A stretch of DNA of 64,000 nucleotides from JADJPO01 sp963724535 (GTDB taxonomy: Bacteria > Actinomycetota > Actinomycetes > Actinomycetales > Kineosporiaceae). Made by a program: the position numbers and the translations under genes. The stretch covers positions 62,001 to 126,000 of the forward strand of contig CAVRVD010000019.1 of assembly GCA_963724535.1 (NCBI GenBank). Direction: 5' to 3'. Below are positions 1 to 7,843 of the stretch, one piece after another; position 1 is the stretch's first letter, and each line of letters opens with the position of its first letter. The notes below the pieces were generated by a model that had not been told where the DNA came from, searched no databases, and worked only from the letters and a program-made list of their open reading frames with translations.

Positions 1-431
1 TGGTGAGCGACGCCGACCTGGCCCGAAGCCACGCCATGGTCGGCGCCGGGGTCGTGCTGCCGGTCGGTCCGAGCGCCTGCCCGGTACAGCTGACCGCCAC
101 GGTTGTCTCCTACCTGGCCGGGCAGCGCGCCGGCCGATGCGGCCCGTGTGGGCACGGGCTGCCGGCACTGGCCGATGCCTGCACCGCCCTGGCCGCGGGA
201 CGCGCCGGGGAGTCGACCCTGGCCCGGGTCGACGAGCTCGTTGCCCTGCTGCCCGGACGCGGCGCCTGCGCGCACCCGGACGGCACGGTGCGACTGGTCC
301 GGTCGCTGCTGCGGGCCTTTCCCCTCGAGGTGGCGGTGCACCTGACCGGCCCCTGCTCGACCACCGCCTCGATCGGGCGCCCGACAGCCTCTGCGAACCG
401 GGCCTTCCCCCGTCGACGGGACCTGCGATGA
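1..431 (+). CDS. NuoF-like flavoprotein, C-terminal iron-sulfur part (5' truncated by window)
   Basis: The reading frame is open from the window edge, so the true start lies upstream. The visible fragment resembles the NADH-dehydrogenase F-subunit iron-sulfur domain: an SLBB-like stretch, then a CGPCGHG cluster motif (Cys46 and Cys49 of the fragment) and a later GACAHPDG segment (Cys89) followed by a VRSLLRAF helix. This short form is known in actinobacterial electron-transfer proteins paired with a small ferredoxin rather than in complex I. Its stop overlaps the ATG of the ferredoxin gene by ATGA, so the two are translationally coupled. Probable role: FMN/Fe-S electron transfer to the adjacent ferredoxin. 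The missing N-terminal half prevents a firmer call. Confidence 0.7.
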   Translation, partial: VSDADLARSHAMVGAGVVLPVGPSACPVQLTATVVSYLAGQRAGRCGPCGHGLPALADACTALAAGRAGESTLARVDELVALLPGRGACAHPDGTVRLVRSLLRAFPLEVAVHLTGPCSTTASIGRPTASANRAFPRRRDLR

Positions 432-763
432 CTGCACCCGGCGCCGGGGACGACCCCGCCACCGGCCGGATCCCCAGGCTGTTACCCAAGATCGCCGAGA
501 CCGGATCGATCCCCGTCGTCCGACCGCCTGCCGCCACCCGTCGGGGCGGCCGGATACGCAAGACCCTGCGGGTGGACTGGCCGAGCTGCAAGGCGCACGG
601 CCTGTGCCACGAGCTGCTGCCCGAGGTGATCAGCCCGGACGAGTGGGGGTACCCCGTGATCGCTCGGGAGGGGATCCGCGCCCGGTCGCTGGACGACGCC
701 CGCCGGGCCGTCGCCGCCTGCCCCACCCTGGCGCTGCGCCTGGTCGACCAGTCCCGCCCCTGA
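428..763 (+). CDS. Ferredoxin, 3Fe-4S type, with N-terminal extension
   Basis: A 111-aa protein. The cluster motif is Cys54-x5-Cys60 (CKAHGLC) plus Cys98-Pro near the C-terminus (ACPTLAL), the three-cysteine pattern of single-cluster actinobacterial ferredoxins that usually carry 3Fe-4S. About 45 residues precede the ferredoxin fold and are Pro/Arg rich with no visible motif. The ATG at 428 overlaps the upstream stop by four bases, which fixes the start and implies that the product works with the NuoF-like flavoprotein. Ferredoxins of this type often serve cytochrome P450s or oxidoreductases; none is visible in this window, so the final acceptor is unknown. Confidence 0.8.
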   Translation: MTAPGAGDDPATGRIPRLLPKIAETGSIPVVRPPAATRRGGRIRKTLRVDWPSCKAHGLCHELLPEVISPDEWGYPVIAREGIRARSLDDARRAVAACPTLALRLVDQSRP

Positions 764-791
764 TCACATCCCCCACCACCCCCGCCCGTGT

Positions 792-846
792 CGGGCGCAA
801 CGTCACGTTGCGCCCGTCTGACGGGCGCTGTGTCACACAGCGCCCG
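792..846. terminator. Two consecutive perfect 25-bp palindromes (terminator or operator pair)
   Basis: Two palindromes of identical layout lie 5 bp apart. 792-816 reads CGGGCGCAACGT, a central C, then its exact complement. 822-846 reads CGGGCGCTGTGT, a central C, then its exact complement. Both share the outer 7 bp and differ only in the inner 5 bp. They sit between the ferredoxin stop and the cobalt transporter. No U-tract follows, as is common for high-GC terminators; a dimeric-regulator site is the alternative. Confidence 0.55.
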
Positions 847-905
847 CGCGGGGTGGGCGTGGCGGCGCGCAAGGCCGGCGCGGCGGTGACCCAGCGTCAT
901 TCTAA

Positions 906-934
906 TTGCGAAGAGGTCCCAAGAGGGTTACGTT
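906..934 (+). promoter_or_regulatory. Candidate sigma-70-type promoter of the cbi operon
   Basis: TTGCGA at 906-911 and TACGTT at 929-934 are separated by 17 bp, in a locally AT-richer stretch upstream of cbiM. A start about 7 bp downstream would leave a leader of roughly 75 nt. I see no B12-box or other recognisable cobalamin riboswitch element here. Confidence 0.4.
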
Positions 935-1016
935 CCCAACTACTCCTGTGATCGGCGCGCCCAACCACCTGGACCCCGGTGACACCCCGCACCGGGCGAG
1001 AGCGAAGGACGGACCC

Positions 1017-1763
1017 ATGCACGTACCCGATGGTTTCATCGACGTCCCCGTCTCGCTCGCCGCCGGGGCCGTCGCCGCCACCGGGATCGCGGTGTCCCTG
1101 CGCGGCGCCCGCCGCGAGCTCGACGACCGGGCGGCCCCGATGGCCGGTCTGGTCGCGGCCTTCGTGTTCGCCGCCCAGATGATCAACTTCCCGGTCGCGG
1201 CCGGCACCAGCGGTCACCTGCTCGGCGGAGTGCTCGCCGCCGTCCTGGTCGGGCCCTACACCGGTTCCCTCTGTATCGCCGTCGTCCTGCTCGTCCAAGC
1301 CCTGTTCTTCGCCGACGGGGGGCTGACCGCGCTCGGCGTCAACGTCACGGACATGGCGATCATCGGTCTCGGCGTGGGGTACCTGGTCTTCCTCCTGCTG
1401 GTCAAGGTGCTCCCCTCGACCCGCGCCGGGCTGGTCGCGGCCAGCGGCCTGGCTGCGTTCGTCTCGGTCCCAGCGGCCGCCGCCGGCTTCACCGGCTTCT
1501 ACGCGATCGGCGCCACCTCTGCCATCCCGACCTCGACGGTGCTGGGCGCCATGGTCGGCGTCCACCTGCTGATCGGGGTCGGCGAGGGGCTGATCACCGC
1601 GGCCACCGTGGCCAGCGTGGTCGCCACCCGACCCGACCTGGTACGCGGTGCCAGGCACCTGCGCCGCCCGCTCGAGCTGCGCCTGGACGGCGAACGACCG
1701 GCGGACCCGAGCGACGTCGAACCGGCTCGGCCGGGAGCGGACTCACGGAGCGCCGATGCGTAA
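1017..1763 (+). CDS. cbiM: Energy-coupling-factor cobalt/nickel transporter substrate component CbiM
   Basis: A 248-aa polytopic membrane protein that begins MHVPDGF. In the CbiM/NikM family the N-terminal Met and His2 are inserted into the protein and ligate Co2+ or Ni2+, so the ATG at 1017 rather than earlier in-frame codons is the functional start. About six hydrophobic segments follow, with the family-typical MINFPVAAGTSGHLLGG and DMAIIGLGVGY stretches. The C-terminal 30 residues are a hydrophilic tail. It is the first gene of a four-gene ECF importer operon, and its stop overlaps the next start. Whether the substrate is Co2+ or Ni2+ cannot be decided: neither cobalamin-synthesis nor urease/hydrogenase genes are in the window. 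Confidence 0.93.
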   Translation: MHVPDGFIDVPVSLAAGAVAATGIAVSLRGARRELDDRAAPMAGLVAAFVFAAQMINFPVAAGTSGHLLGGVLAAVLVGPYTGSLCIAVVLLVQALFFADGGLTALGVNVTDMAIIGLGVGYLVFLLLVKVLPSTRAGLVAASGLAAFVSVPAAAAGFTGFYAIGATSAIPTSTVLGAMVGVHLLIGVGEGLITAATVASVVATRPDLVRGARHLRRPLELRLDGERPADPSDVEPARPGADSRSADA

Positions 1764-2052
1764 CCGTCGGTTCGCCGTCATCGTCCTGCTGGTCACCCTG
1801 CTGGTGGCCGGGGGGCTGAGCCTGTTCGCCAGCGGGTCCCCCGACGGGCTGGAGAAGGTCGCCACGGACACCGGCTTCGACGCCACGGCCGGCGACAGCG
1901 CGACGTCCAGCTCGCCGTTGGCCGACTACCAGGCCCGCTTCCTGGACGGCGCGGCCGGTCAGGCCGTCGCCGGGATCGTGGGTGTGCTGGTCACCCTGGC
2001 GCTGTTCTACGGCCTGGCCCGGCTGCTGCGCCGGCGCGAGCCGACCCGCTGA
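1756..2052 (+). CDS. PDGLE-domain protein, CbiN-like auxiliary subunit
   Basis: A 98-aa protein with two hydrophobic helices (about residues 5-27 and 68-88) flanking an extracytoplasmic loop that begins SGSPDGLEKVA, the signature of the PDGLE domain. PDGLE proteins replace or accompany CbiN in cobalt/nickel ECF systems and help load metal into CbiM. The ATG at 1756 overlaps the end of cbiM by 8 bp, so the two are coupled. A short Arg-rich C-terminus ends the protein. Confidence 0.85.
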   Translation: MRNRRFAVIVLLVTLLVAGGLSLFASGSPDGLEKVATDTGFDATAGDSATSSSPLADYQARFLDGAAGQAVAGIVGVLVTLALFYGLARLLRRREPTR

Positions 2053-2073
2053 TCGCCGGAACCGCCACGACTC

Positions 2074-2838
2074 ATGGCATCTGGTCACGCCCACCGCCTC
2101 TACGTGTCCCGGTCCTCCCCGGTGCACGCCCTCGGCGCACAGTGCAAGCTGGTCGCCGCGTTGGCGTTCGTCGTCCTGGTCGTGCTCACCCCCGCTCGCC
2201 AGGTCTGGGCCTTCGCGATGTACGCCGCCCTGCTGCTCGCCGTCGCCGCCGTGGCCCGCATCCCACTGCCGGTGATCGCCCGCCGGATGCTCGTCGAAGT
2301 GCCGTTCGTGCTGTTCGCCGTGGCCATGCCGTTCCTCACCCCCGGTCCGCGCACCGACGTGCTCGGCCTCTCGCTCAGCGTCGACGGGCTGTGGTCGGGC
2401 TGGAACGTGCTGGCCAAGGCCACCCTCGGCGTGGTCACCTCGATCCTGCTCGCCGCCACCACCGACCTGAGGGCGATGCTGCTGGGCCTGGAGCGGCTGG
2501 GCATGCCGAACCTGCTGGTCCAGATCATGACCTTCATGGTGCGCTACGCCGACGTGATCACCGACGAGCTCCGCCGGATGCGGATCGCCCGTACGGCAAG
2601 GGGTTTCGAGGCCCGCAACGTCCGCCACCTGCCGGTGGTGGCCCGCTCGGCCGGGGCGCTGTTCATCCGGTCCTACGAGCGCGGGGAGCGGGTGCACCTG
2701 GCGATGCTGTCCCGTGGCTACACCGGCCGGACGCCGCGGCTCGGTGAGGTGGCGGCGACCCGCGCCGAGTGGGCCACCGCCCTCACTTTGCCGGCCGCGG
2801 CCGCGCTCGTCGCGACGACTGCGAGGATCCTCGGATGA
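2074..2838 (+). CDS. cbiQ: ECF transporter transmembrane component CbiQ
   Basis: A 254-aa T-component of the cobalt/nickel ECF importer. It has several membrane segments and the coupling-helix motif RTARGFEAR around residue 173, the Ala-Arg-Gly signature by which T-components contact the ATPase. The segment SSPVHALGAQCKL near the N-terminus is also typical. It begins 21 bp after the PDGLE gene, and its stop overlaps the start of cbiO by ATGA, consistent with stoichiometric co-translation with the ATPase. Confidence 0.92.
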   Translation: MASGHAHRLYVSRSSPVHALGAQCKLVAALAFVVLVVLTPARQVWAFAMYAALLLAVAAVARIPLPVIARRMLVEVPFVLFAVAMPFLTPGPRTDVLGLSLSVDGLWSGWNVLAKATLGVVTSILLAATTDLRAMLLGLERLGMPNLLVQIMTFMVRYADVITDELRRMRIARTARGFEARNVRHLPVVARSAGALFIRSYERGERVHLAMLSRGYTGRTPRLGEVAATRAEWATALTLPAAAALVATTARILG

Positions 2839-3671
2839 CGTCCACCCGCCCGACCACCGGCCAGGCACCCACCATTGACAGCGGGCCCGGGACACCAGCG
2901 GCCCTGGAGGTCGGCGGGCTCGCCTACGCCTACCCGGACGGGCACCAGGCGCTGTTCGGGGTGAACCTGAGGGTCGACAGCGGTGAGCGGGTCGCCCTGC
3001 TCGGCCCCAACGGCGCCGGCAAGACGACGCTGGTGCTGCACCTCAACGGCATCCTGACCCCCGGCCGCGGGCACGTGCGGGTGGCCGGGCTGGAGGTCGC
3101 CGAGCCGCATCTGCGTGAGGTGCGCCGCCGCGTCGGAGTGGTCTTCCAGGACCCCGACGACCAGCTGTTCATGCCGACCGTGCGTGACGACGTGGCCTTC
3201 GGACCGGCGAATCTGGGCATCCGCGGGTCCGAGCTGGACGAGCGGGTCGAGCGGGCCCTGACCCAGGTGAACCTGCTCGACCTGGCCGACCGCCCCCCGC
3301 ATCACCTGTCCTTCGGGCAGCGGCGCCGGGCCGCGGTGGCCACGGTGCTGTCGATGCACCCCGAGGTGCTGGTGCTCGACGAACCGTCCAGCAACCTCGA
3401 CCCGGCGAGCCGCCGCGAGCTCGCCGAGGTGCTGACCGCGCTCGACGTCACGGTGCTCATGGTCACCCATGACCTGCTCTACGCCCTCGAGCTGTGCCCC
3501 AGATCGGTGATCCTGTCCGACGGGGCGATTGCCGCCGACGGACCCACGTCCGGTCTGCTGGGCGACGCAGAGCTTCTGGCCAGGCACCGGCTGGAGCTAC
3601 CCTTCGGTGTCGACCCACGACTGCTGGACGCCGCCGGGCGTGCTCGGGCCGAACGACCCAGTGCCCCATGA
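2835..3671 (+). CDS. cbiO: ECF transporter ATPase CbiO
   Basis: A 278-aa ABC ATPase that powers CbiMQ. Walker A is GPNGAGKTT (residues 57-65), the Q-loop is FQDPDDQLF, the ABC signature is LSFGQ (158-162, Phe instead of the usual Gly) and Walker B is VLVLDEP (178-184), followed by a switch His in MVTHD. PDDQ after the Q-loop Gln is typical of ECF-type ATPases. The ATG at 2835 lies in the ATGA overlap with cbiQ. About 24 residues before the ABC fold are low-complexity. Last gene of the importer operon. Confidence 0.93.
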   Translation: MTSTRPTTGQAPTIDSGPGTPAALEVGGLAYAYPDGHQALFGVNLRVDSGERVALLGPNGAGKTTLVLHLNGILTPGRGHVRVAGLEVAEPHLREVRRRVGVVFQDPDDQLFMPTVRDDVAFGPANLGIRGSELDERVERALTQVNLLDLADRPPHHLSFGQRRRAAVATVLSMHPEVLVLDEPSSNLDPASRRELAEVLTALDVTVLMVTHDLLYALELCPRSVILSDGAIAADGPTSGLLGDAELLARHRLELPFGVDPRLLDAAGRARAERPSAP

Positions 3672-3729
3672 CGTCCTGACGCCGATGATGGAGTCGACGG
3701 TGGTATCGCCGCCTGCGAGGGAGCCCGTG

Positions 3730-4338
3730 ATGAGCGCCTCAGTCGACGACCACATCTCCACCGGCCCCGGCGCGGCCCTGACCGTCGGCTCCCACTCCGC
3801 GCAGGCCGGGCGCGACCCCCATCTCGACCTGCACGTGGACGACCTCGGCGCCCTGTACTCGCCACCGCGCTGCCCGGTGATCGTCGACGTGCCGCCGATC
3901 CGGTACCTGATGGTGGACGGGATCGCCGACGGTGCGACCAGCCTGGCCTGGGCCGAGGCCGTGGACGCGCTGCGCGACGCCGAGCGCCGCGCTCACCCCG
4001 GCGCCGCCGTGGCCGCGCTGCACGCGCCGGCGCCCCTGGAGGTCCTGCACCACCCGGACGGACACCACACGCTCATGATTGCCGTCCGCCTCGCCGGGCG
4101 GGCCCGTCGCGGGCCGGAGCCGTCGGTGCGCAGCGAGAGGCTGCACGAAGGGTGGGCCGCCCAGCTGCTGCACGTGGACAGCGCCGAGGAGCAGCACGGC
4201 GCCTGGCGGCGCCTGGAACGCTTCGTCGAGGCCAGGGGCTACCTCCCGGTGGGCCCGCGCCACGAGATCGTGCTGGACGACGACGGCTGTCGTCGGCGGG
4301 TGCTGCGTCGGGCCGTCCGGACCGCCGGGAACGACTGA
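3730..4338 (+). CDS. GyrI-like small-molecule-binding domain protein
   Basis: A 202-aa soluble protein. The segment VPPIRYLMVDGIADGATSLAW followed by an AEAVDAL helix matches the start of stand-alone GyrI-like domain proteins, a SOUL/AraC-effector fold that binds or hydrolyses small ligands. The start at 3730 is chosen because AGGGAG sits 6 bp upstream; in-frame ATGs at 3685 and 3688 have no such site. The C-terminal half holds a WAAQLLHVDSAEEQ region as in the family. It follows cbiO by 58 bp and could be co-transcribed, but nothing ties it to metal transport. Confidence 0.7.
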   Translation: MSASVDDHISTGPGAALTVGSHSAQAGRDPHLDLHVDDLGALYSPPRCPVIVDVPPIRYLMVDGIADGATSLAWAEAVDALRDAERRAHPGAAVAALHAPAPLEVLHHPDGHHTLMIAVRLAGRARRGPEPSVRSERLHEGWAAQLLHVDSAEEQHGAWRRLERFVEARGYLPVGPRHEIVLDDDGCRRRVLRRAVRTAGND

Positions 4339-4343
4339 CCCGG

Positions 4344-5066
4344 ATGCGGCGACTCGGCGTCCTGCTGCTCGTCGTCGCTGTCCTGGCGGCACTGTCGGCC
4401 CTCGCCGACGGGGCCGCGCGCCGGGTGGCGCAGGACCGGGTCGCGGCACAGTTGCAGACCTCGGAGAACCTGCAGCGCCGCCCGGACGTGACGATCGAGG
4501 GGTTCCCGTTCCTGCTCGCGGCCTGGCGCGGCGAGTTCGACCAGGTGACGGTCAACTCCGCCGCCGTGACCGGCGAGGGGGTCGAGCTGCAGGACGTCGA
4601 GGCTCGGCTGACCGGAGTCCGGGTGCCGGTGCGAGAGGCGCTGGGCGGGGCTGCCGTGACCGTTCGGGCCGACCGGGTGAGTGTCGAGGCGCTCATCGAC
4701 TACCCGAGCGTGACCTCGGTACTGCGCACCCGGGCCGATCGGCTCGCCGCCGAGGGCCGCGGGGGGGTGCAGGATCTGGCGGTCGCCGCCGGCCCGGACG
4801 GCACGGTGCAGGTGCAGGTCTCGGTCGAGGTGTTGGGCGTGGCGGTGGACCTGGTGCTGCCGCTGCGCGTCCAGGTCGTGGCCGGCGACCTGGTCCTGGA
4901 GGCGGTCCCGAACGGGAACCCGGCGGCGACCCAGGCGGCCGGGCTGATCAGCGCCCGGGTCACGGTGCCCCCGCTGCCGTACGGTTTGACGGTGACCGAC
5001 GTACGCCCAACGCCCGACGGTCTGACGCTGGAGGCAGCCGGCCGGGACGTGACGATCAGTTCCTGA
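4344..5066 (+). CDS. LmeA-family phospholipid-binding protein (DUF2993)
   Basis: A 240-aa exported protein. The N-terminal segment RRLGVLLLVVAVLAALSAL is a signal peptide or anchor. The body matches the DUF2993 pattern: an AQDRVAAQLQ helix, then VTIEGFPFLLAAWRGEFDQV, a middle VRADRVSVEALIDY and a terminal LPYGLTVTDVR with GLTLEAAGRDV. LmeA of mycobacteria binds phospholipids in the periplasm and supports lipomannan mannan elongation; the role here is presumed envelope-related. It starts 5 bp after the GyrI-like gene. Its 3' end overlaps the convergent methyltransferase gene by 11 bp. Confidence 0.85.
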   Translation: MRRLGVLLLVVAVLAALSALADGAARRVAQDRVAAQLQTSENLQRRPDVTIEGFPFLLAAWRGEFDQVTVNSAAVTGEGVELQDVEARLTGVRVPVREALGGAAVTVRADRVSVEALIDYPSVTSVLRTRADRLAAEGRGGVQDLAVAAGPDGTVQVQVSVEVLGVAVDLVLPLRVQVVAGDLVLEAVPNGNPAATQAAGLISARVTVPPLPYGLTVTDVRPTPDGLTLEAAGRDVTISS

Positions 5067-5967
5067 CCGTCGATCCTCCAGTACCGGCGACCGGGGCCGG
5101 CCACCAGACCGTGGCCACCCGACGCGGCCCGACCGGCCCGAGCGACTCCAGCGCCGCGGCCACCTCGCCGTCCCGCTCGGGCGGCAGGCAGAGCCTGGTC
5201 CGGGTCAGCTCCACCCGCCGCTGCGGGCTGAGCGCGGCTCGCCCGGACGGTGCGTCGCCGTCCTCGGTCCAGGTCTCCAGCCGGGCCTCCAGCCCGGCCT
5301 GGACCAGAACGGCGAGCGCGTCGTCGGCGGTCGGCCCGTCGGGTCGGTCCAGGCCCCAGAAGTGCTTCCACAGCGGGGCCATCGGCGCCAGCGGATGCCG
5401 CAGCGGCAGTTCGAGGACCACGCGTCGGCGAGCGTGCTCGGTCGCCGCGCGGGCGAAGGCGGCCAGGTCGGCGACGTTGTAGACGACGTGGTGGGCCACG
5501 ACGACATCGACGACGGGCGCCTGGTCAGCGACATCCGGCCAGCTGCCCAGCACCTGCGCGTGCGCGACTCCGCGGGCCTGCGCCGCCTCGGCGAAGGCGG
5601 TCAGCATGTCCGCCCTGGCGTCGACGCCGACCACATACCGGGCGGGCGGGGTGAGCGCGAACGCGGCTCGGCCACCGCCGCAGCCGATGTCCAGAACGGA
5701 CGGCGAGCGACCGCCGTCCGGTGCCAGGCCGGTCGCCGTCAGTGCCTCGCGGGCACGCTGGTGGGACGGCGAGTCGGGGATCTGCTCGGCCACGGTGAAC
5801 TGGTCGACACCCAGCACCCAGGGTGAGACCGGGGCCTGGTCGATGATCTCGTCAGGAATCCGCCAGGCGGCCAGCAGCTCGGCCCAGTGGCGGGCCGCGG
5901 TGGGCTCGGGGTCACTCGGCAGGTGGTCACTGGGCAGGTGGCCACTCGGCGAGCGGTCGGTGGGCAC
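5056..5967 (-). CDS. Class I SAM-dependent methyltransferase
   Basis: A 303-aa protein with the motif I glycine-rich loop VLDIGCGGG at residues 91-99, an acidic VVGVDARADML strand end and VVDVVVAHHVVYNV as the post-motif strand. The substrate is not evident. The first 20 residues consist of three imperfect copies of a GHLPSD-like unit, encoded by imperfect tandem repeats around 5913-5957, so the true start could be downstream. It is convergent with and overlaps lmeA. The intergenic stretch to the divergent dioxygenase gene is only 58 bp. Confidence 0.8.
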   Translation of the reverse strand: MPTDRSPSGHLPSDHLPSDPEPTAARHWAELLAAWRIPDEIIDQAPVSPWVLGVDQFTVAEQIPDSPSHQRAREALTATGLAPDGGRSPSVLDIGCGGGRAAFALTPPARYVVGVDARADMLTAFAEAAQARGVAHAQVLGSWPDVADQAPVVDVVVAHHVVYNVADLAAFARAATEHARRRVVLELPLRHPLAPMAPLWKHFWGLDRPDGPTADDALAVLVQAGLEARLETWTEDGDAPSGRAALSPQRRVELTRTRLCLPPERDGEVAAALESLGPVGPRRVATVWWPAPVAGTGGSTVRN

Positions 5968-6025
5968 AGGCTTGCTCTCTTCCTGATGCGACAGGTAGAT
6001 TAGTTGAATACTTGAGGAGTAAGCG

Positions 6026-6886
6026 GTGACCAGCCATCCCTACCAGGACTTCCTGGCCCACGCACTGCCGGCCGCCCGGGCCCAGCGTCCGTGGACGCCG
6101 GCCGACGGTGCCCTGCCGTCGCTCTACCTCAGCCACGGCGCACCGCCGTTGCTGGAGAGCCGGACCTGGATGGAGGAGCTGTTCCGCTGGTCGATGAGCC
6201 TGCCCAAGCCGACAAACGTGCTCATCGTCAGCGCACACTGGCAGGCCGCACCGCTTTGCGTCAGCCAGAGCACACCGGGAACGCCGCTGGTCTACGACTT
6301 CTCGGGCTTCGACCCGTTCTACTACCGCCTGTCCTACCCCACCCCCGACGCCTCTGCGCTGGCCGACCGGGTGGTTGCTGCGGTGCCGGACGGCGAACCG
6401 GTGCACCGCCATCCACAGCGCGGCCTCGACCACGGCGCTTGGGTGCCGTTGATGGTCATGTACCCGGCCGCCGATGTCCCGGTCCTGCAGCTCAGCATGC
6501 CGTCCCACGACCCCGTGCGGCTGCTCGACCTCGGCAACCGGCTGCGCCCGCTGCGCGAGGAGGGCACCCTGGTCATCGGGTCCGGGTTCATGACGCACGG
6601 CCTGCCGTTCCTCAGCCGTGAGCACTTCCTCGGTCGGGCAGCGGCTCCGGGCTGGTCGAGCGACTTCGACGCCTGGGCGGCACAGGCCCTGGCCGACGGC
6701 GACCTCGACGAGCTCGCGGCGTTCGCCCAAAGGGCGCCGGGCATGCCATACGCCCACCCCACGGTCGAGCACTACGTTCCGCTGTTCGTCACCCTCGGCG
6801 CCGCCGGGCGCGGCGCCGAGCAGATCTCGACGACGGTCGAGGGCTACTTCTTCGGCCTGTCCAAACGATCGTTCCAGGCCGCCTGA
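6026..6886 (+). CDS. DODA-type extradiol ring-cleavage dioxygenase (LigB family)
   Basis: A 286-aa protein of the class III extradiol / 4,5-DOPA dioxygenase family. Family marks are LSHGAPP (His37), NVLIVSAHWQ, RGLDHGAWVPLMVMYP and GSGFMTHGLPFL, which carry the metal and acid-base histidines. These enzymes use Fe2+ or Zn2+ to open catechol-type rings; many bacterial members have unknown physiological substrates. The start is the GTG at 6026, with GAGGAG 7 bp upstream. The AT-rich segment TTGAATACTTGA at 6004-6015 directly before the RBS is a possible regulator site. Confidence 0.88.
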   Translation: MTSHPYQDFLAHALPAARAQRPWTPADGALPSLYLSHGAPPLLESRTWMEELFRWSMSLPKPTNVLIVSAHWQAAPLCVSQSTPGTPLVYDFSGFDPFYYRLSYPTPDASALADRVVAAVPDGEPVHRHPQRGLDHGAWVPLMVMYPAADVPVLQLSMPSHDPVRLLDLGNRLRPLREEGTLVIGSGFMTHGLPFLSREHFLGRAAAPGWSSDFDAWAAQALADGDLDELAAFAQRAPGMPYAHPTVEHYVPLFVTLGAAGRGAEQISTTVEGYFFGLSKRSFQAA

Positions 6887-6931
6887 GACTGCGGTTCGGC
6901 CAGGTCGAGACCGCGTCTCGCCCAGGAGGGG

Positions 6932-7195
6932 TCAGGCCAGGGACAGGAACAGCTTCTCCAACTCCTCGCTGGACATCTCCGCCTGGCCACCCTCACTCAC
7001 CATGCACTGACGCAGGCTGGTGGCCACGATCTTGAACCCGGCCCGGTCCAGGGCCCTGGACGCCGCGGCAAGCTGGGTCACGATGTCGCGACACGGTCGA
7101 CCGTCCTCGATCATCGCGATCACACCGTCGATCTGACCCCTCGCGCGCCGCAACCGGTGAATGACCTGCCGGGCCTCGTCGTCGTCGATGTCCAC
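6932..7195 (-). CDS. cstR: CsoR/RcnR-family repressor, CstR-like (persulfide-sensing type)
   Basis: An 87-aa all-helical DUF156 repressor. The start is set at the GTG at 7195 because AGGAGG lies 5 bp upstream (7201-7206 on the + strand); the longer frame from 7219 lacks one. Copper-sensing CsoR needs a Cys-His-Cys triad. Here Cys35 and Cys64 are kept at exact family spacing (29 residues), but the His position four residues before the second Cys is Ser60. Loss of that His with retention of both cysteines is the pattern of CstR, which reacts with persulfides. A matching operator lies 50 bp upstream and another precedes the persulfide dioxygenase gene, supporting a sulfide-stress regulon. A non-copper CsoR paralogue of other specificity remains possible. 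Confidence 0.82.
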   Translation of the reverse strand: MDIDDDEARQVIHRLRRARGQIDGVIAMIEDGRPCRDIVTQLAAASRALDRAGFKIVATSLRQCMVSEGGQAEMSSEELEKLFLSLA

Positions 7196-7243
7196 GTCCG
7201 CCTCCTGGCCGCGCCGCACCGACAGTCAGCCGGTCTCCGCATT

Positions 7244-7259
7244 GTACCCCCTGGGGTAT
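7244..7259. promoter_or_regulatory. CsoR/CstR-type operator 1
   Basis: GTACCCCCTGGGGTAT: inverted half-sites TACCC/GGGTA with a G/C-rich centre, the known layout of CsoR-family operators. It lies upstream of the cstR-like gene and downstream of the sqr remnant, implying autorepression. Confidence 0.75.
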
Positions 7260-7269
7260 TTGGCCTCCG

Positions 7270-7690
7270 CCTCCACGGAGCAGTCACCTTGCGGCCCTCA
7301 CGGTCGGCCATCAGGTTCTCCACCAGCACCGGCGCCTGGTGGCGCACAGCGGCCCCGGTCTTGGAGTCCGGCGAGTTCGAGGCGTCACCGATGGCGAACA
7401 CGTCGGGGTAACGCGTGTGCTGCAGGGTGTGCTTGTCGACCTCGACGTAGCCGGCGGGATTGGCCGGGTCGGCCAGCGGCCTGGAGGCGATCCGGTCCGG
7501 CGCGGACTGCGGCGGCACGACATGCAGCACGTCGTAGGGCAGGCGGGACTTGGTGTCGTCGGACAGGTTGCGCACGACCACCTCCCGGCCGTCGGCGTCG
7601 ATCTCGATGGCCTCGCTGGTGAAGTGGACGGTGATCCCGTACCGGTCCACCACCTTCTCGAGGATCGCGGAGAACTCGGGGACGCCGTCG
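7270..7690 (-). pseudogene. Sulfide:quinone oxidoreductase remnant
   Basis: An in-frame fragment of about 140 residues of an FAD-dependent sulfide:quinone oxidoreductase. It runs from FSAILEKVVDRYGI through YDVLHVVPPQSAPD to the second FAD motif DVFAIGDASNSPDSKTGAA and ends at NLMADREGRK. The N-terminal Rossmann GxGxxG half and the C-terminal membrane-binding part are both missing; a functional enzyme has about 400 residues. The fragment is flanked by the two operators and lies between the cstR-like and cstB-like genes, so an original cstR-sqr-cstB cluster lost its quinone oxidoreductase by internal deletion. Confidence 0.75.
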
Positions 7691-7726
7691 TGACCCCGGT
7701 GGCCCCGGCCCGGCGCATGTCCGGAC

Positions 7727-7788
7727 ATCCGAATACGTTCAACCCCTTTCGACCGGCTTTACACTCCGTGTCTCTTGTCCGGACATCC
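7727..7788. repeat. Two copies of TGTCCGGACATCC, 48 bp apart
   Basis: The 13-bp word occurs at 7728-7740 and 7776-7788. Each contains the palindrome TGTCCGGACA; the first extends to a perfect 12-bp palindrome at 7727-7738. They lie in the non-coding stretch between the sqr remnant and operator 2. They may be a second regulator's paired sites. Confidence 0.4.
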
Positions 7789-7843
7789 AGACTCGTGCCA
7801 GACTGGGGCAGTGCCCCGCAGCCCGATCTCTGCGGCGCGGAAT

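Noticed and set aside
850..1016. Cobalamin riboswitch ahead of cbiM
   Set aside because: No B12-box-like core or conserved stem pattern is visible.
4079..5482. A long Arg/Gly-rich plus-strand frame over lmeA and the methyltransferase
   Set aside because: It spans two recognisable genes in other frames and has no domain; frame shadow.
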